DNA of 64,000 bases from Bog-532 sp963830385 (lineage in GTDB: Bacteria; Actinomycetota; Actinomycetes; Streptosporangiales; Streptosporangiaceae): positions 1 through 64,000 of the forward strand of contig CAWHMD010000001.1 of the NCBI GenBank assembly GCA_963830385.1, read 5' to 3'. Position 1 is the stretch's first letter. Each line of letters starts with the position of its first letter. Under the pieces are notes generated by a model. It saw only the letters and a list, made by a program, of their open reading frames with translations. It did no database searches and was not told the DNA's origin. This document shows, piece by piece, positions 16,609-24,149 of this stretch. The position numbers and the translations under genes were made by a program.

Positions 16609-17081
16609 CCGCGGGCACGACGCCGGAGGAGCGTCTGGCCGCACTGGGGCTGACGCTGCCGGCGGTGGCCCCGCCCGGCGGCTCCTACGTGCCTGCCCTG
16701 CGCACCGGGCAGTACGTCTACACCGCCGGCCAGCTGCCGTTCGTGGACGGCAAACTGCCCACGACCGGCAAGGTCGGCGCGGAGGTGAGCGTCGAGGAGG
16801 CGCGCGCCCTGGCCCGGCTGTGCGCGCTGAACGCGCTGGCCGCGGCGGCGGAGGCGGCCGGAGGCCTCTCGGCCATCACCCGGATCGTCAAGGTGGTCGG
16901 GTTCGTGGCCAGTGCGCCCAGCTTCACGAACCAGCCACAGGTCATCAACGGGGCCAGCGACCTGCTCACCGAGGTGTTCGGCGAGGCCGGCCAGCATGCC
17001 CGCAGCGCGGTCGGGGTCGCCGTCCTGCCGCTCGATACGCCGGTCGAGGTTGAGCTGATCGCCGAGGTGGCGACCTCCTGA
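16605..17081 (+). CDS. RidA/YjgF-family protein
   Basis: The ATG at 16605 overlaps the previous stop. The 158-residue protein is a single RidA domain, of the longer subfamily starting TPEERLAALGLTLP. It shows YVYTAGQLPFVDGKL and the C-terminal strand VEVELIAEV. Canonical RidA deaminates reactive 2-aminoacrylate using an Arg in the IP(C/N)R-like segment; here that segment reads RSAVGVAVLPLD, so true RidA activity is uncertain. It is next to a Nudix and an MBL hydrolase, suggesting a small metabolite clean-up group. Confidence 0.85.
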   Translation: MTAGTTPEERLAALGLTLPAVAPPGGSYVPALRTGQYVYTAGQLPFVDGKLPTTGKVGAEVSVEEARALARLCALNALAAAAEAAGGLSAITRIVKVVGFVASAPSFTNQPQVINGASDLLTEVFGEAGQHARSAVGVAVLPLDTPVEVELIAEVATS

Positions 17082-17155
17082 GCCCCATTCGCGTACCGGG
17101 GAAGCTGGCCGACCGGGCCCGGGACATCAGGGACGGCCGGCTCACCCCGGTACCG

Positions 17156-17911
17156 GTGCGGGACGCCGCCACCGTGGTACTGCTCCGGGCCGCGCCCGCC
17201 GGGACCGAGGTGTACCTGCTGCGGCGGCTGGGCTCGATGGCGTTCGCGCCCGGCGCGTTCGTGTTTCCCGGCGGCAAGGTCGACGAGCGTGACTGCGAGG
17301 ACGGCCACGGCTGGGCCGGACCGCCGCCGGAGCAACTGGCCCCGGCGCTGGGCGGGTCCCCGGCGACCGCGGCCGCGCTGGTCCGGGCGGCGGTCCGGGA
17401 GACGTTCGAGGAGTGCGGCGTCCTGCTGGCCAGCCCGGCGGCGGACCCGTCCGGCCCGGCCGTGAGCACCGGAGCCGACTGGGCGGACGACCGGGAGGCA
17501 CTGGCGGCCGGGTCGGTTTCGCTGGCCGAGCTGCTCGTCCGGCGCGATCTGGTCCTGCGCGGTGACCTGCTGCGGCCCTGGTCCCGATGGATCACTCCGG
17601 AGGCCGAGGAGCGCCGCTACGACACCCGGTTCTTCGTGGCCGTCATGCCCGCGGGCCAGCAGGCCGCGGGGGGTACGGGTGAGTCGGACCGGGCCACCTG
17701 GCTGCGCCCGGCCGCCGCGGTGGAGGCGGCGGCGGCCGGTGAGCTGACCATGCTCCCGCCGACCAGGATCACGCTGGGCGAGCTGGCGGCCCTGCCCGGC
17801 ATTCCCGCCGTCATGGCCGCGGACCGGCCCACCACCCCGCGACGTCCGGCCGTCGTCCTGGACGGCGACCAGGCGTGGCTGAGCATCCCGGACGGTAACG
17901 ATGACGACTGA
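17156..17911 (+). CDS. Nudix hydrolase with split Nudix box
   Basis: GTG 17156 is the only ordinary start in the frame. Coding-like residues upstream (IRVPGKLADRARDIRDG) suggest the real start may be nearer 17090, perhaps a rare codon. The Nudix box is divided: FPGGKVDERD, then about 38 residues, then RETFEECGVLL, an arrangement like NUDT19-type CoA-diphosphatases. The product would hydrolyse a nucleoside diphosphate linked to another group, possibly CoA esters (inference). Its end overlaps the start of the next gene by 11 bp. Confidence 0.8.
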   Translation: MRDAATVVLLRAAPAGTEVYLLRRLGSMAFAPGAFVFPGGKVDERDCEDGHGWAGPPPEQLAPALGGSPATAAALVRAAVRETFEECGVLLASPAADPSGPAVSTGADWADDREALAAGSVSLAELLVRRDLVLRGDLLRPWSRWITPEAEERRYDTRFFVAVMPAGQQAAGGTGESDRATWLRPAAAVEAAAAGELTMLPPTRITLGELAALPGIPAVMAADRPTTPRRPAVVLDGDQAWLSIPDGNDDD

Positions 17912-18743
17912 CGGCGCTGGATCTCACCCTGGCCCGGGCGCAGGCATCGACGGCTCCGGCTCGGCCCTGGCCTCGTGCGTGCTGGCCCCGAACCCATCCC
18001 CGATGACGCTCGACGGCACCAACACCTGGCTGATCGCCGCGCCGGAGTCGACGTCGGCCGTGGTGGTTGACCCGGGGCCGGACGACGAGGGGCACCTGCG
18101 GCGGGTGGTGGCGGAGGCCGCCGCGGCCGGCCGCCGGATCGCGCAGATCCTGCTCACGCACGGGCACGAGGACCATTCGGCCGGGGCGCGGCGGCTGGCC
18201 GAGCTGACCGGGGCACCGGTCCGGGCGGCGGATCCGGCCCACCAGCTGGGCGACGAGGGACTGACCGGTGGCGACGTGGTGCTGGCGGGCGGCTGCGAGC
18301 TGCACGTCATCGCCACCCCGGGTCATTCCGCGGATTCGCTCAGCCTGCTGCTGCCGGCCGACGGCGCCCTGCTGACCGGGGACTCGGTGCTGGGCCGGGG
18401 GACCACGGTCATCGCGGGCGGCGACGGGTCACTGGGGGACTACCTGCGGTCGCTGGACATCATGAAGGCCCTGGCCGACGAGGGCGCGCTCCGGCTGCTG
18501 CTGCCGGGTCACGGGCCGGTGCTGCCCGACCCGGCGGCGGTGCTGGACTATTACATAGCGCACCGGGCCGAACGGCTGGAACAGATCCGCGCCGCGCTGG
18601 CGGCCGGCGACCGCACCGCCGCGCAGATTGTGACCCGGGTCTACACCGACATCGGGCCGGCCGTGCGCCCGGCCGCGGAGCTGTCCGTCCAGGCTCAGCT
18701 CGATTACCTGGCCAGCCGCGGCGAACTCCTCCCGCCCCCGTAG
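17901..18743 (+). CDS. MBL-fold metallo-hydrolase
   Basis: This protein of 280 residues has the metallo-beta-lactamase zinc motif THGHEDH (about residues 84-90), a further His in TPGHSADS, TGDSVLG and a final LLPGHGPV. The C-terminal helix region (IAHRAERLEQIRAAL) resembles the LACTB2-like subgroup, which includes nucleases. The substrate is unknown. It overlaps the Nudix gene by 11 bp and converges with crp, with only 5 bp between stops. Confidence 0.85.
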   Translation: MTTDGAGSHPGPGAGIDGSGSALASCVLAPNPSPMTLDGTNTWLIAAPESTSAVVVDPGPDDEGHLRRVVAEAAAAGRRIAQILLTHGHEDHSAGARRLAELTGAPVRAADPAHQLGDEGLTGGDVVLAGGCELHVIATPGHSADSLSLLLPADGALLTGDSVLGRGTTVIAGGDGSLGDYLRSLDIMKALADEGALRLLLPGHGPVLPDPAAVLDYYIAHRAERLEQIRAALAAGDRTAAQIVTRVYTDIGPAVRPAAELSVQAQLDYLASRGELLPPP

Positions 18744-18748
18744 GCCTG

Positions 18749-19432
18749 CTAGCGGGCGCGCTTGCGCAGGCGCTCGGAGTCGACGATCAGGACCGACCGG
18801 GCCGAGATGTGCAGCCAGCCGCGGGCCGCAAAGTCGGCCAGTGCCTTGTTGACGGTCTCCCGGGACGCGCCGACCAGCTGGGCGAGCTCCTCCTGGGTGA
18901 GGTCGTGGTGGACCTGCAGGCCCTCGTCGGTCTGCTGGCCGAACCGGTCGGCCAGGTCGAGCAGGGCCTTGGCCACCCGCCCGGGGACGTCGGTGAACAC
19001 GAGGTCGGCGGTCACGTCGTTGGCCCGGCGCAGCCGCTGGACCAGCGCCCGCATCAGGTGCAGCGAGATCTCGGGCCGCTTGCGCAGCAGCGGCAGCAGC
19101 GCGTCGTGCGGCAGCGCGGCCAGCACGGCTTCGGTCACGGCGCTGGCACTCGACGTCCGCGGCCGCGGGTCGAACAGCGACAGCTCGCCGAACATCTCGC
19201 CCGGCCCGATCACGCTGAGCAGGTTCTCCCGGCCGTCGCCGGCCGCCCGGGTCAGCTTCATCTTGCCGTCGAGGACGACGTAGAGGCTGTCCCCGCCGTC
19301 GCCCTCCTCGAACAGCCGCTCGCCGCGGTGCAGCTTGAGCTGGCTCATCGTCTGACGAAGTTCGCGCGTGCCGTCCTCGTCCAGCGCCTCGAACAGCGGC
19401 GTGCGCCTGAGTACCTCTCCGGCGTTATCCAC
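18749..19432 (-). CDS. crp: Crp/Fnr-family transcription regulator
   Basis: GTG 19432 is chosen because AAGGAGGGA precedes it by a few bases; an in-frame ORF extends upstream but has no ribosome site. The 227-residue protein begins VDNAGEVLRRTPLFEALDE, has a cyclic-nucleotide-binding barrel with GEMFGELSLFDPRPRTSSA (phosphate-binding cassette) and a winged helix-turn-helix LTQEELAQLVGASRETVNKAL. It matches the Streptomyces Crp near wblA, a regulator of germination, growth and antibiotic genes. The ligand may be cAMP. Confidence 0.9.
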   Translation of the reverse strand: MDNAGEVLRRTPLFEALDEDGTRELRQTMSQLKLHRGERLFEEGDGGDSLYVVLDGKMKLTRAAGDGRENLLSVIGPGEMFGELSLFDPRPRTSSASAVTEAVLAALPHDALLPLLRKRPEISLHLMRALVQRLRRANDVTADLVFTDVPGRVAKALLDLADRFGQQTDEGLQVHHDLTQEELAQLVGASRETVNKALADFAARGWLHISARSVLIVDSERLRKRAR

Positions 19433-19628
19433 CGGTCCCTCCTTGCTACTAGTGCCATCTAAGTGTGGCCTATCCCTCGACCAAATGTGCGGAGGGGACC
19501 ACAGGCGCCCAGCGGAGGCCGACACAAGGCACGCCACGAAGCGATTGTCGCTACTTTTCGAGATCATCCGATTACATTAAGTCTCTCACAAGCGAATATC
19601 GGGAAGCACGATCGATTGCGGGGGACGG

Positions 19629-20884
19629 ATGGCTGACGGGCCGGGCGCTTTCTTCAGCGTGCGCAAAGCGGTGTGGAGCGTGACGGTGTGCGGCCTGGTG
19701 GCCGCGGCCGGTCTAGCCCTGGGGCCGGCGCGGATGGAACTGACTGGCAACCCGGTACCCAGCGCGGGCCAGGTCAAGGCCGCGCAGGACCAGGTCAACA
19801 AGCGTGCCGCCGCTCTCGGCAAGCAGGAAGAGCAGCTCGCTCAGGCCAACGCCAAGCTTACCGATCTTCAAAACCAGGCCGAAATCCTGACCCAGAACTA
19901 CGACAAGGCGATGGTCTCCGAGCAGCAGGCGCAGACCGCCTACACCACCGCCGTGAACAAGCTCGCCGCCGCCCGGGGGGCCGAGCAGAGCAGCCAGCGT
20001 GAGGTGGCCGCGCTGGCCGCGAACGAGTACGAGACCCAGGGCGGCTTCGACCCGATGGCCGCGATGCTGGGCGACGCGCACGGCGTGCAGGCCTACCTCA
20101 ACCAGGTCGGGCTCGGCCAGGTCTTCAGCAGCCGCCGGACGGACATCCTGGCCAAGAACAACGCCGACAGCGTGGTGGCCGGGGTGTTCCGGTCCGAGGC
20201 GAGCACCGCCCTCAAGCAGAAAAAGGCCGCCGCCCAGCAGGCGGCCCGGCTGAAGACGGCCGTCCAGACCGCGGTGGCCGCGCAGCTGACGGCGGTGAAG
20301 CAGAGCCAGTCGGTGGCCGGCCAGCTGTCCGGTGGCCTGGCCAGCGCCAAGAACCACGAGAACCACATAGCCAACCAGCGCGCCCAGGCCCTGGCGGCGG
20401 CGGCCGCCAAGGCGGCGGCCGCCGCGATCGCCCGGGAGCGGGCGGCCGCCGCCAGCTCGTCGGCCTCGTCGTTCCCTCGTCGCCCTCGTCGTCGTATCGC
20501 GGTTCGGCGGCCAGCTCGTCCCAGGGCGACATCGCGGCCGACTTCGCGCTCAGCCAGATCGGCAAGCCGTACCAGTGGGGCGCCGCCGGGCCGAGCACCT
20601 ACGACTGCTCGGGGCTGGCCATGGTGGCCTGGGCCCAGGCCGGTGTGTCGATCCTGCACTACACGGGCGACCAGTGGAACGAGGGCACGCACGTGCCGCT
20701 GAACGACATGCAGCGCGGTGACCTGGTCTTCTACGCCACCAACAACTCCGACCCGGCCACCATCCACCACGTCGGCATCTACATCGGCGGTGGCCAGATG
20801 GTCGACGCCCCCTACACCGGCGTGGACGTCCGCATCGACAGCATCTACCAGCCGGGCGAGCCGATCGGCGCCGTCCGCCCCTGA
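19629..20884 (+). pseudogene. NlpC/P60 peptidoglycan hydrolase with one frameshift
   Basis: ATG 19629 starts a protein with a hydrophobic segment (VWSVTVCGLVAAAGLALG), a long coiled coil (KAAQDQVNKRAAALGKQEEQ and on to about residue 270) and a Ser-rich linker. Near 20475 the frame slips by one base: the linker reads SSFPRRPRRR in the first frame, but the second frame gives SPSSSYRGSAASSSQGD, then the NlpC/P60 catalytic domain with GAAGPSTYDCSGLAM (catalytic Cys), HHVGIYIGGG (His) and the C-terminus GEPIGAVRP. One missing G around 20472-20476 explains it. An intact form would be a secreted D,L-endopeptidase of about 418 residues. It could be a real mutation or a base-calling error. Confidence 0.85.
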
Positions 20885-20894
20885 GGCCCGGCGC

Positions 20895-21104
20895 TCAGGA
20901 TGGGCGGCGGGTGACGTACCGGACGGGGTGGGCCAGCCAGTAGCAGTTGAGGTCGTAGCCCCAGCCGAACGCCTTGGGGGTGAACAGGCGCCGGTCGTGG
21001 GGGTTCCACCAGCGCGCTTCGACCTTTTCGTCGGTCGGCTCACGCCAGTCGTACGGGACCTTCAGGAAGCGCCCCTGCTCGGGCGGGACCTTTTCGGGCA
21101 TCAT
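20895..21104 (-). CDS. DUF5808-like small protein
   Basis: This protein of 69 residues starts at ATG 21104 or, better spaced from GAGGAGG, ATG 21101. The pattern FLKVPYDWREPT, WWNPHDRRLFTPKAFGWGYDLN is that of DUF5808 proteins, which usually carry this Trp/Gly-rich block. The tail WLAHPVRYVTRRPS is basic. There is no membrane segment and the function is unknown. It converges on the frameshifted NlpC/P60 gene with 10 bp between stops. Confidence 0.75.
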   Translation of the reverse strand: MMPEKVPPEQGRFLKVPYDWREPTDEKVEARWWNPHDRRLFTPKAFGWGYDLNCYWLAHPVRYVTRRPS

Positions 21105-21162
21105 TTCCTCCTCGCGATCACGAACGAGACCGGCTGGCCGGGACGCGTGCTCTCATCGGCTT

Positions 21163-21951
21163 TCATCCCCTCGTCGGCAGGCCCTCGTCGACCAGGCCGC
21201 GGGGCAGGAAGAAGAGCCCGGCGACGTGCCCGTCGCGGTCGTAGCTGACCCGCCCCATCCGTTCGCCCGCCTCGAAGAACAGCGTCGTGTCGACCAGGGT
21301 GAAATCGCCGGCCTGGTAGACCGACGGCTCCCCGTGCCGCTCGTACCGGCCGACCATGCCGACGACCCCCGCCCAGGCCGCCGCCAGCCCGGGCGGATCC
21401 AGCCGGGCCGCTACCGCCTCGCCGAACTGGGCGCAGACGTCGGCCCAGCGCCCGGCCACCAGGTCGGCCAGCAACTGCCCGGCCCGGTCGCGTGCGTCCG
21501 GCCGGACCGGCTCCATCGGGCGCCCGGTCCGTGGGTCGGCCGGCCGCCCGAAGCGCTGGAACGCGGCCTGACGGCTGGTGCCGAGGATCTGGCCGATCTC
21601 CGCCCAGGTGTGCCCGGATTCCCGCGCCCTGGTCACGGTCATCGCCAGCTCCTCCTCCGCGTTCCGGGCCAGCGCCTGCGCCCGGTCGATGGCGGCCAGC
21701 GCGGTCGGCTGCTCCGGCACGTTGTCAACGATGCTTTGACGTGGCCTCGTTGTCAAGCTTTTATTTACGGAAAGGGTCTCAGCGGGCTGGGTGGCACGGG
21801 TGTCAGCGGTGCTGGCGGCGCCGGCCGCGCGCCGCCGGCCCGCGCTGCGGCAGGTGGCGTCGCAGTATCGGCGCTTACGGCCGGAACCCTGCTGAACGGA
21901 AAGAGCCCGGCCGCAGGCTTGACAGCGACCGGGCTCGTCGACGTTGGCCAT
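21163..21951 (-). CDS. Zinc-finger plus helix-turn-helix regulator with DUF3887-like C-terminal domain
   Basis: This protein of 262 residues has three parts. Residues 9-35 hold a zinc finger with CQAC and RRYCDATCRSAGRRR. Around residues 105-140 is an HTH-like stretch, TWAEIGQILGTSRQAAFQRFG. From about 165 on is a DUF3887-like alpha/beta domain (VCAQFGEAVAARL, AGDFTLVDTTLFFEAGE, GLFFLP) that may bind a small ligand. It is most likely a DNA-binding regulator. A perfect 27-bp inverted repeat sits 12 bp before the start, which suggests self-regulation. Target genes are not visible. Confidence 0.72.
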   Translation of the reverse strand: MANVDEPGRCQACGRALSVQQGSGRKRRYCDATCRSAGRRRAAGAASTADTRATQPAETLSVNKSLTTRPRQSIVDNVPEQPTALAAIDRAQALARNAEEELAMTVTRARESGHTWAEIGQILGTSRQAAFQRFGRPADPRTGRPMEPVRPDARDRAGQLLADLVAGRWADVCAQFGEAVAARLDPPGLAAAWAGVVGMVGRYERHGEPSVYQAGDFTLVDTTLFFEAGERMGRVSYDRDGHVAGLFFLPRGLVDEGLPTRG

Positions 21952-21962
21952 CGTGCCTCCGG

Positions 21963-21989
21963 GTATTTCGTGCCGTCAGCACGAAATAC
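21963..21989. promoter_or_regulatory. Perfect 11+5+11 bp inverted repeat upstream of the zinc-finger/HTH gene
   Basis: GTATTTCGTGC (21963-21973) and GCACGAAATAC (21979-21989) are exact reverse complements separated by CGTCA. The element begins 12 bp upstream of the start codon at 21951, in an AT-richer patch. Position and symmetry fit an operator for a dimeric regulator, probably the adjacent HTH protein. No terminator-like T tract is present. Confidence 0.7.
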
Positions 21990-22041
21990 TAACAAGGGAC
22001 GGCCACGCCGAAAACGTGCTGAATAAAGTGCGGGGAAAGGG

Positions 22042-22530
22042 TCAGTAGCCGGAGACCTCGGCCCGCTTGCGCGAGGCCTCGATCTCGGCCTCGGCGGCGC
22101 TGCGGTCGGCCCAGGCGGCGCCCTCCACCGACTTGCCGGGCTCGAGGTCCTTGTAGACCTCGAAGAAGTGCTGGATCTCCAGCTTGTCGAACTCCGAGAC
22201 GTGGTAGATGTCGCGGAGGTGCTCCCAGCGCGGGTCGCTGGCCGGGACGCAAAGGATCTTGTCGTCGCCGCCCTTCTCGTCGCGCATGCGGAACATGCCG
22301 ATGGCCCGGCAGCTGATCACGCAGCCCGGGAAGGTCGGCTCGTCCAGGATGACCAGCGCGTCGAGTGGGTCGCCGTCGTCGCCCAGGGTGCCCTCGATGA
22401 AGCCGTAGTCATCGGGGTACCTGGTGGAGGTGAACAGCATCCGGTCCAGCCGGATCCGCCCAGTGGCGTGGTCCATCTCGTACTTGTTGCGCTGGCCCTT
22501 CGGGATCTCAATGATCACGTCGAAGTCCAC
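22042..22530 (-). CDS. ppa: Inorganic pyrophosphatase (family I)
   Basis: GTG 22530 (VDFDVIIEIPKG) is chosen because family members begin there and GAGGGC lies upstream; the frame stays open 21 bases further. The 162-residue protein has the family I residues EIPKGQRNKYE, YPDDYGFIEGTLGDDGDPLDAL (metal-binding Asp cluster) and DKILCVP. It hydrolyses pyrophosphate in the cytoplasm and drives biosynthesis forward. It is divergent from the D-Ala-D-Ala carboxypeptidase gene. Confidence 0.93.
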   Translation of the reverse strand: MDFDVIIEIPKGQRNKYEMDHATGRIRLDRMLFTSTRYPDDYGFIEGTLGDDGDPLDALVILDEPTFPGCVISCRAIGMFRMRDEKGGDDKILCVPASDPRWEHLRDIYHVSEFDKLEIQHFFEVYKDLEPGKSVEGAAWADRSAAEAEIEASRKRAEVSGY

Positions 22531-22558
22531 GATGCTGCCCTCACACCTCACGGGGTAG

Positions 22559-24070
22559 ATGGTTGACTCGATTGTCCCCCGTCGCGCCGCCGCCGACGCA
22601 ACGGGTCAGGTTCTTACCATGCTGCACCCGAAAGGTGGATGTGCCGTGCTGCGCAGCACGCGGGGCGTGGCCTTGCTCACGCTGGCCCTGATCAACGTGT
22701 TCACGTTGGCGGCGGGCGTGATCCTGGTGCGGGTGCTGCCGGTCCGGCTGGCCATGCTCAAGCCGGTCCAGGTCGCCAGCCGGGCCGACGTCCAGGCCAG
22801 CCCGGTGCTGGGCGACCCGGCCGGCGCCGCGTTGCCGACCAGCTCCGGCCTGGACGGCACGCTCGGTAGCGTGCTGTCCTCCGCCGCGCTCGGATCCGGG
22901 GTGTCGGCCGTGGTCACGGACGCATCCGGTCAGGTCCTGTGGTCCCGCGACCCCAGCCAGCTGGGTGCGCCGGCGTCGACCGAGAAGGTGGCCACGGCGG
23001 TGGCCGCGCTGGACGTGCTGGGGCCGGACGCGCACTTCAGCACCAAGGTCGTCAGCGGCCCGAGTGACAGCATCGTCCTGGTCGGCGGGGGTGATCCCAC
23101 CCTCGCGGCCGGGTCCGCCCCGCTGTCCGACTACCCCCAGCCCGCGACCCTGCAGGCGCTGGCGGCCCAGACCGCCAAGGCGCTGAAGGCCGCCCACCGC
23201 ACCCGGGTGCAACTGGAGTACGACGCCTCCCTCTACACCGGCCCGGGGCTGGCGCCCGGCTGGCCGGAGACCTACGTGACCATCGGCGACGTCACCTCGA
23301 TCACCTCGCTCGAGGTCGACCAGGGGCGGCTGACCACCAGCGGCACCCCGCAGGACGCGGACGACCCGACCAACTACCGGGCCCGGTCCGGCGACCCGGC
23401 CGGGCAGGCGGCCGCGTCGTTCGGGAGCTTCCTGGCCGCCGACGGCATCACCGTCACCGGCCAGCCGTCGGCCGGCACCGCCCCGCGCGGCGGCGGCATC
23501 CTCGGCTCGGTGAGCTCACCGGCGCTGTCCGCCATCGTCGAGCAGATGCTGCTGGAGAGCAACAACGTCATCGCCGAGAACCTGGCCCGGCACGTCGCGA
23601 TCGCGACCGGTCACCCGGCCTCGTTCGCGGGCGCGGCGGCGGCCGAGACCGCGGTGCTGAGCAAGCTCGGGGTCAAGCCCGGCGTCGAGCTGGTGGACGG
23701 CAGCGGGCTGTCGCCGCAGGACAAGATCGCGCCCGCGGCCCTGGCCCAGCTGCTCAGCATGGCGGCCTCGGCCCAGCATCCGGCGCTGCGGGCGGCCATC
23801 ACCGGGCTGCCGGTGGCCGGGTTCGCCGGCACGCTGTCCACCGGGCAGAGCGTCTTCGGGGACATCGGCGGCGCGGCCCGGGGCGTGGTCCGGGCCAAGA
23901 CCGGGAACCTGTCCACGGTCGCGGCCCTGGCCGGCCTGGTCTACGACCGCGACGGCCGGGTGCTGGTCTTCTCGATCGACGCCGACCAGATACCCGCCGC
24001 TGACCTGCAGCAAGCGGCGGACACGCTGAACGACGCGGCCGCCACGCTGGCCTCCTGCGGCTGCCGCTGA
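22559..24070 (+). CDS. dacB: D-alanyl-D-alanine carboxypeptidase/endopeptidase (PBP4/DacB type)
   Basis: The ORF is open from GTG 22559; a better start is GTG 22646, eight bases after AAAGGTGG. Past a signal anchor (GVALLTLALINVFTLAAGVIL) come the penicillin-recognising motifs SxxK (ASTEKVA), SxN (LESNNVIAEN) and KTG (RAKTGNLS), with the large PBP4-type insert between the first two. It trims peptidoglycan peptides outside the membrane. The C-terminus ends with Cys-Gly-Cys-Arg. It lies ahead of the DUF2342-like gene and tilS. Confidence 0.9.
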   Translation: MVDSIVPRRAAADATGQVLTMLHPKGGCAVLRSTRGVALLTLALINVFTLAAGVILVRVLPVRLAMLKPVQVASRADVQASPVLGDPAGAALPTSSGLDGTLGSVLSSAALGSGVSAVVTDASGQVLWSRDPSQLGAPASTEKVATAVAALDVLGPDAHFSTKVVSGPSDSIVLVGGGDPTLAAGSAPLSDYPQPATLQALAAQTAKALKAAHRTRVQLEYDASLYTGPGLAPGWPETYVTIGDVTSITSLEVDQGRLTTSGTPQDADDPTNYRARSGDPAGQAAASFGSFLAADGITVTGQPSAGTAPRGGGILGSVSSPALSAIVEQMLLESNNVIAENLARHVAIATGHPASFAGAAAAETAVLSKLGVKPGVELVDGSGLSPQDKIAPAALAQLLSMAASAQHPALRAAITGLPVAGFAGTLSTGQSVFGDIGGAARGVVRAKTGNLSTVAALAGLVYDRDGRVLVFSIDADQIPAADLQQAADTLNDAAATLASCGCR

Positions 24071-24149
24071 CCGGCCGTATTGGCCGGCGCGGCCCGCGCA
24101 ATTCGCCACCGGGCTCCGACCACGGCGCGCCACAACGTACGGTGGGAGG

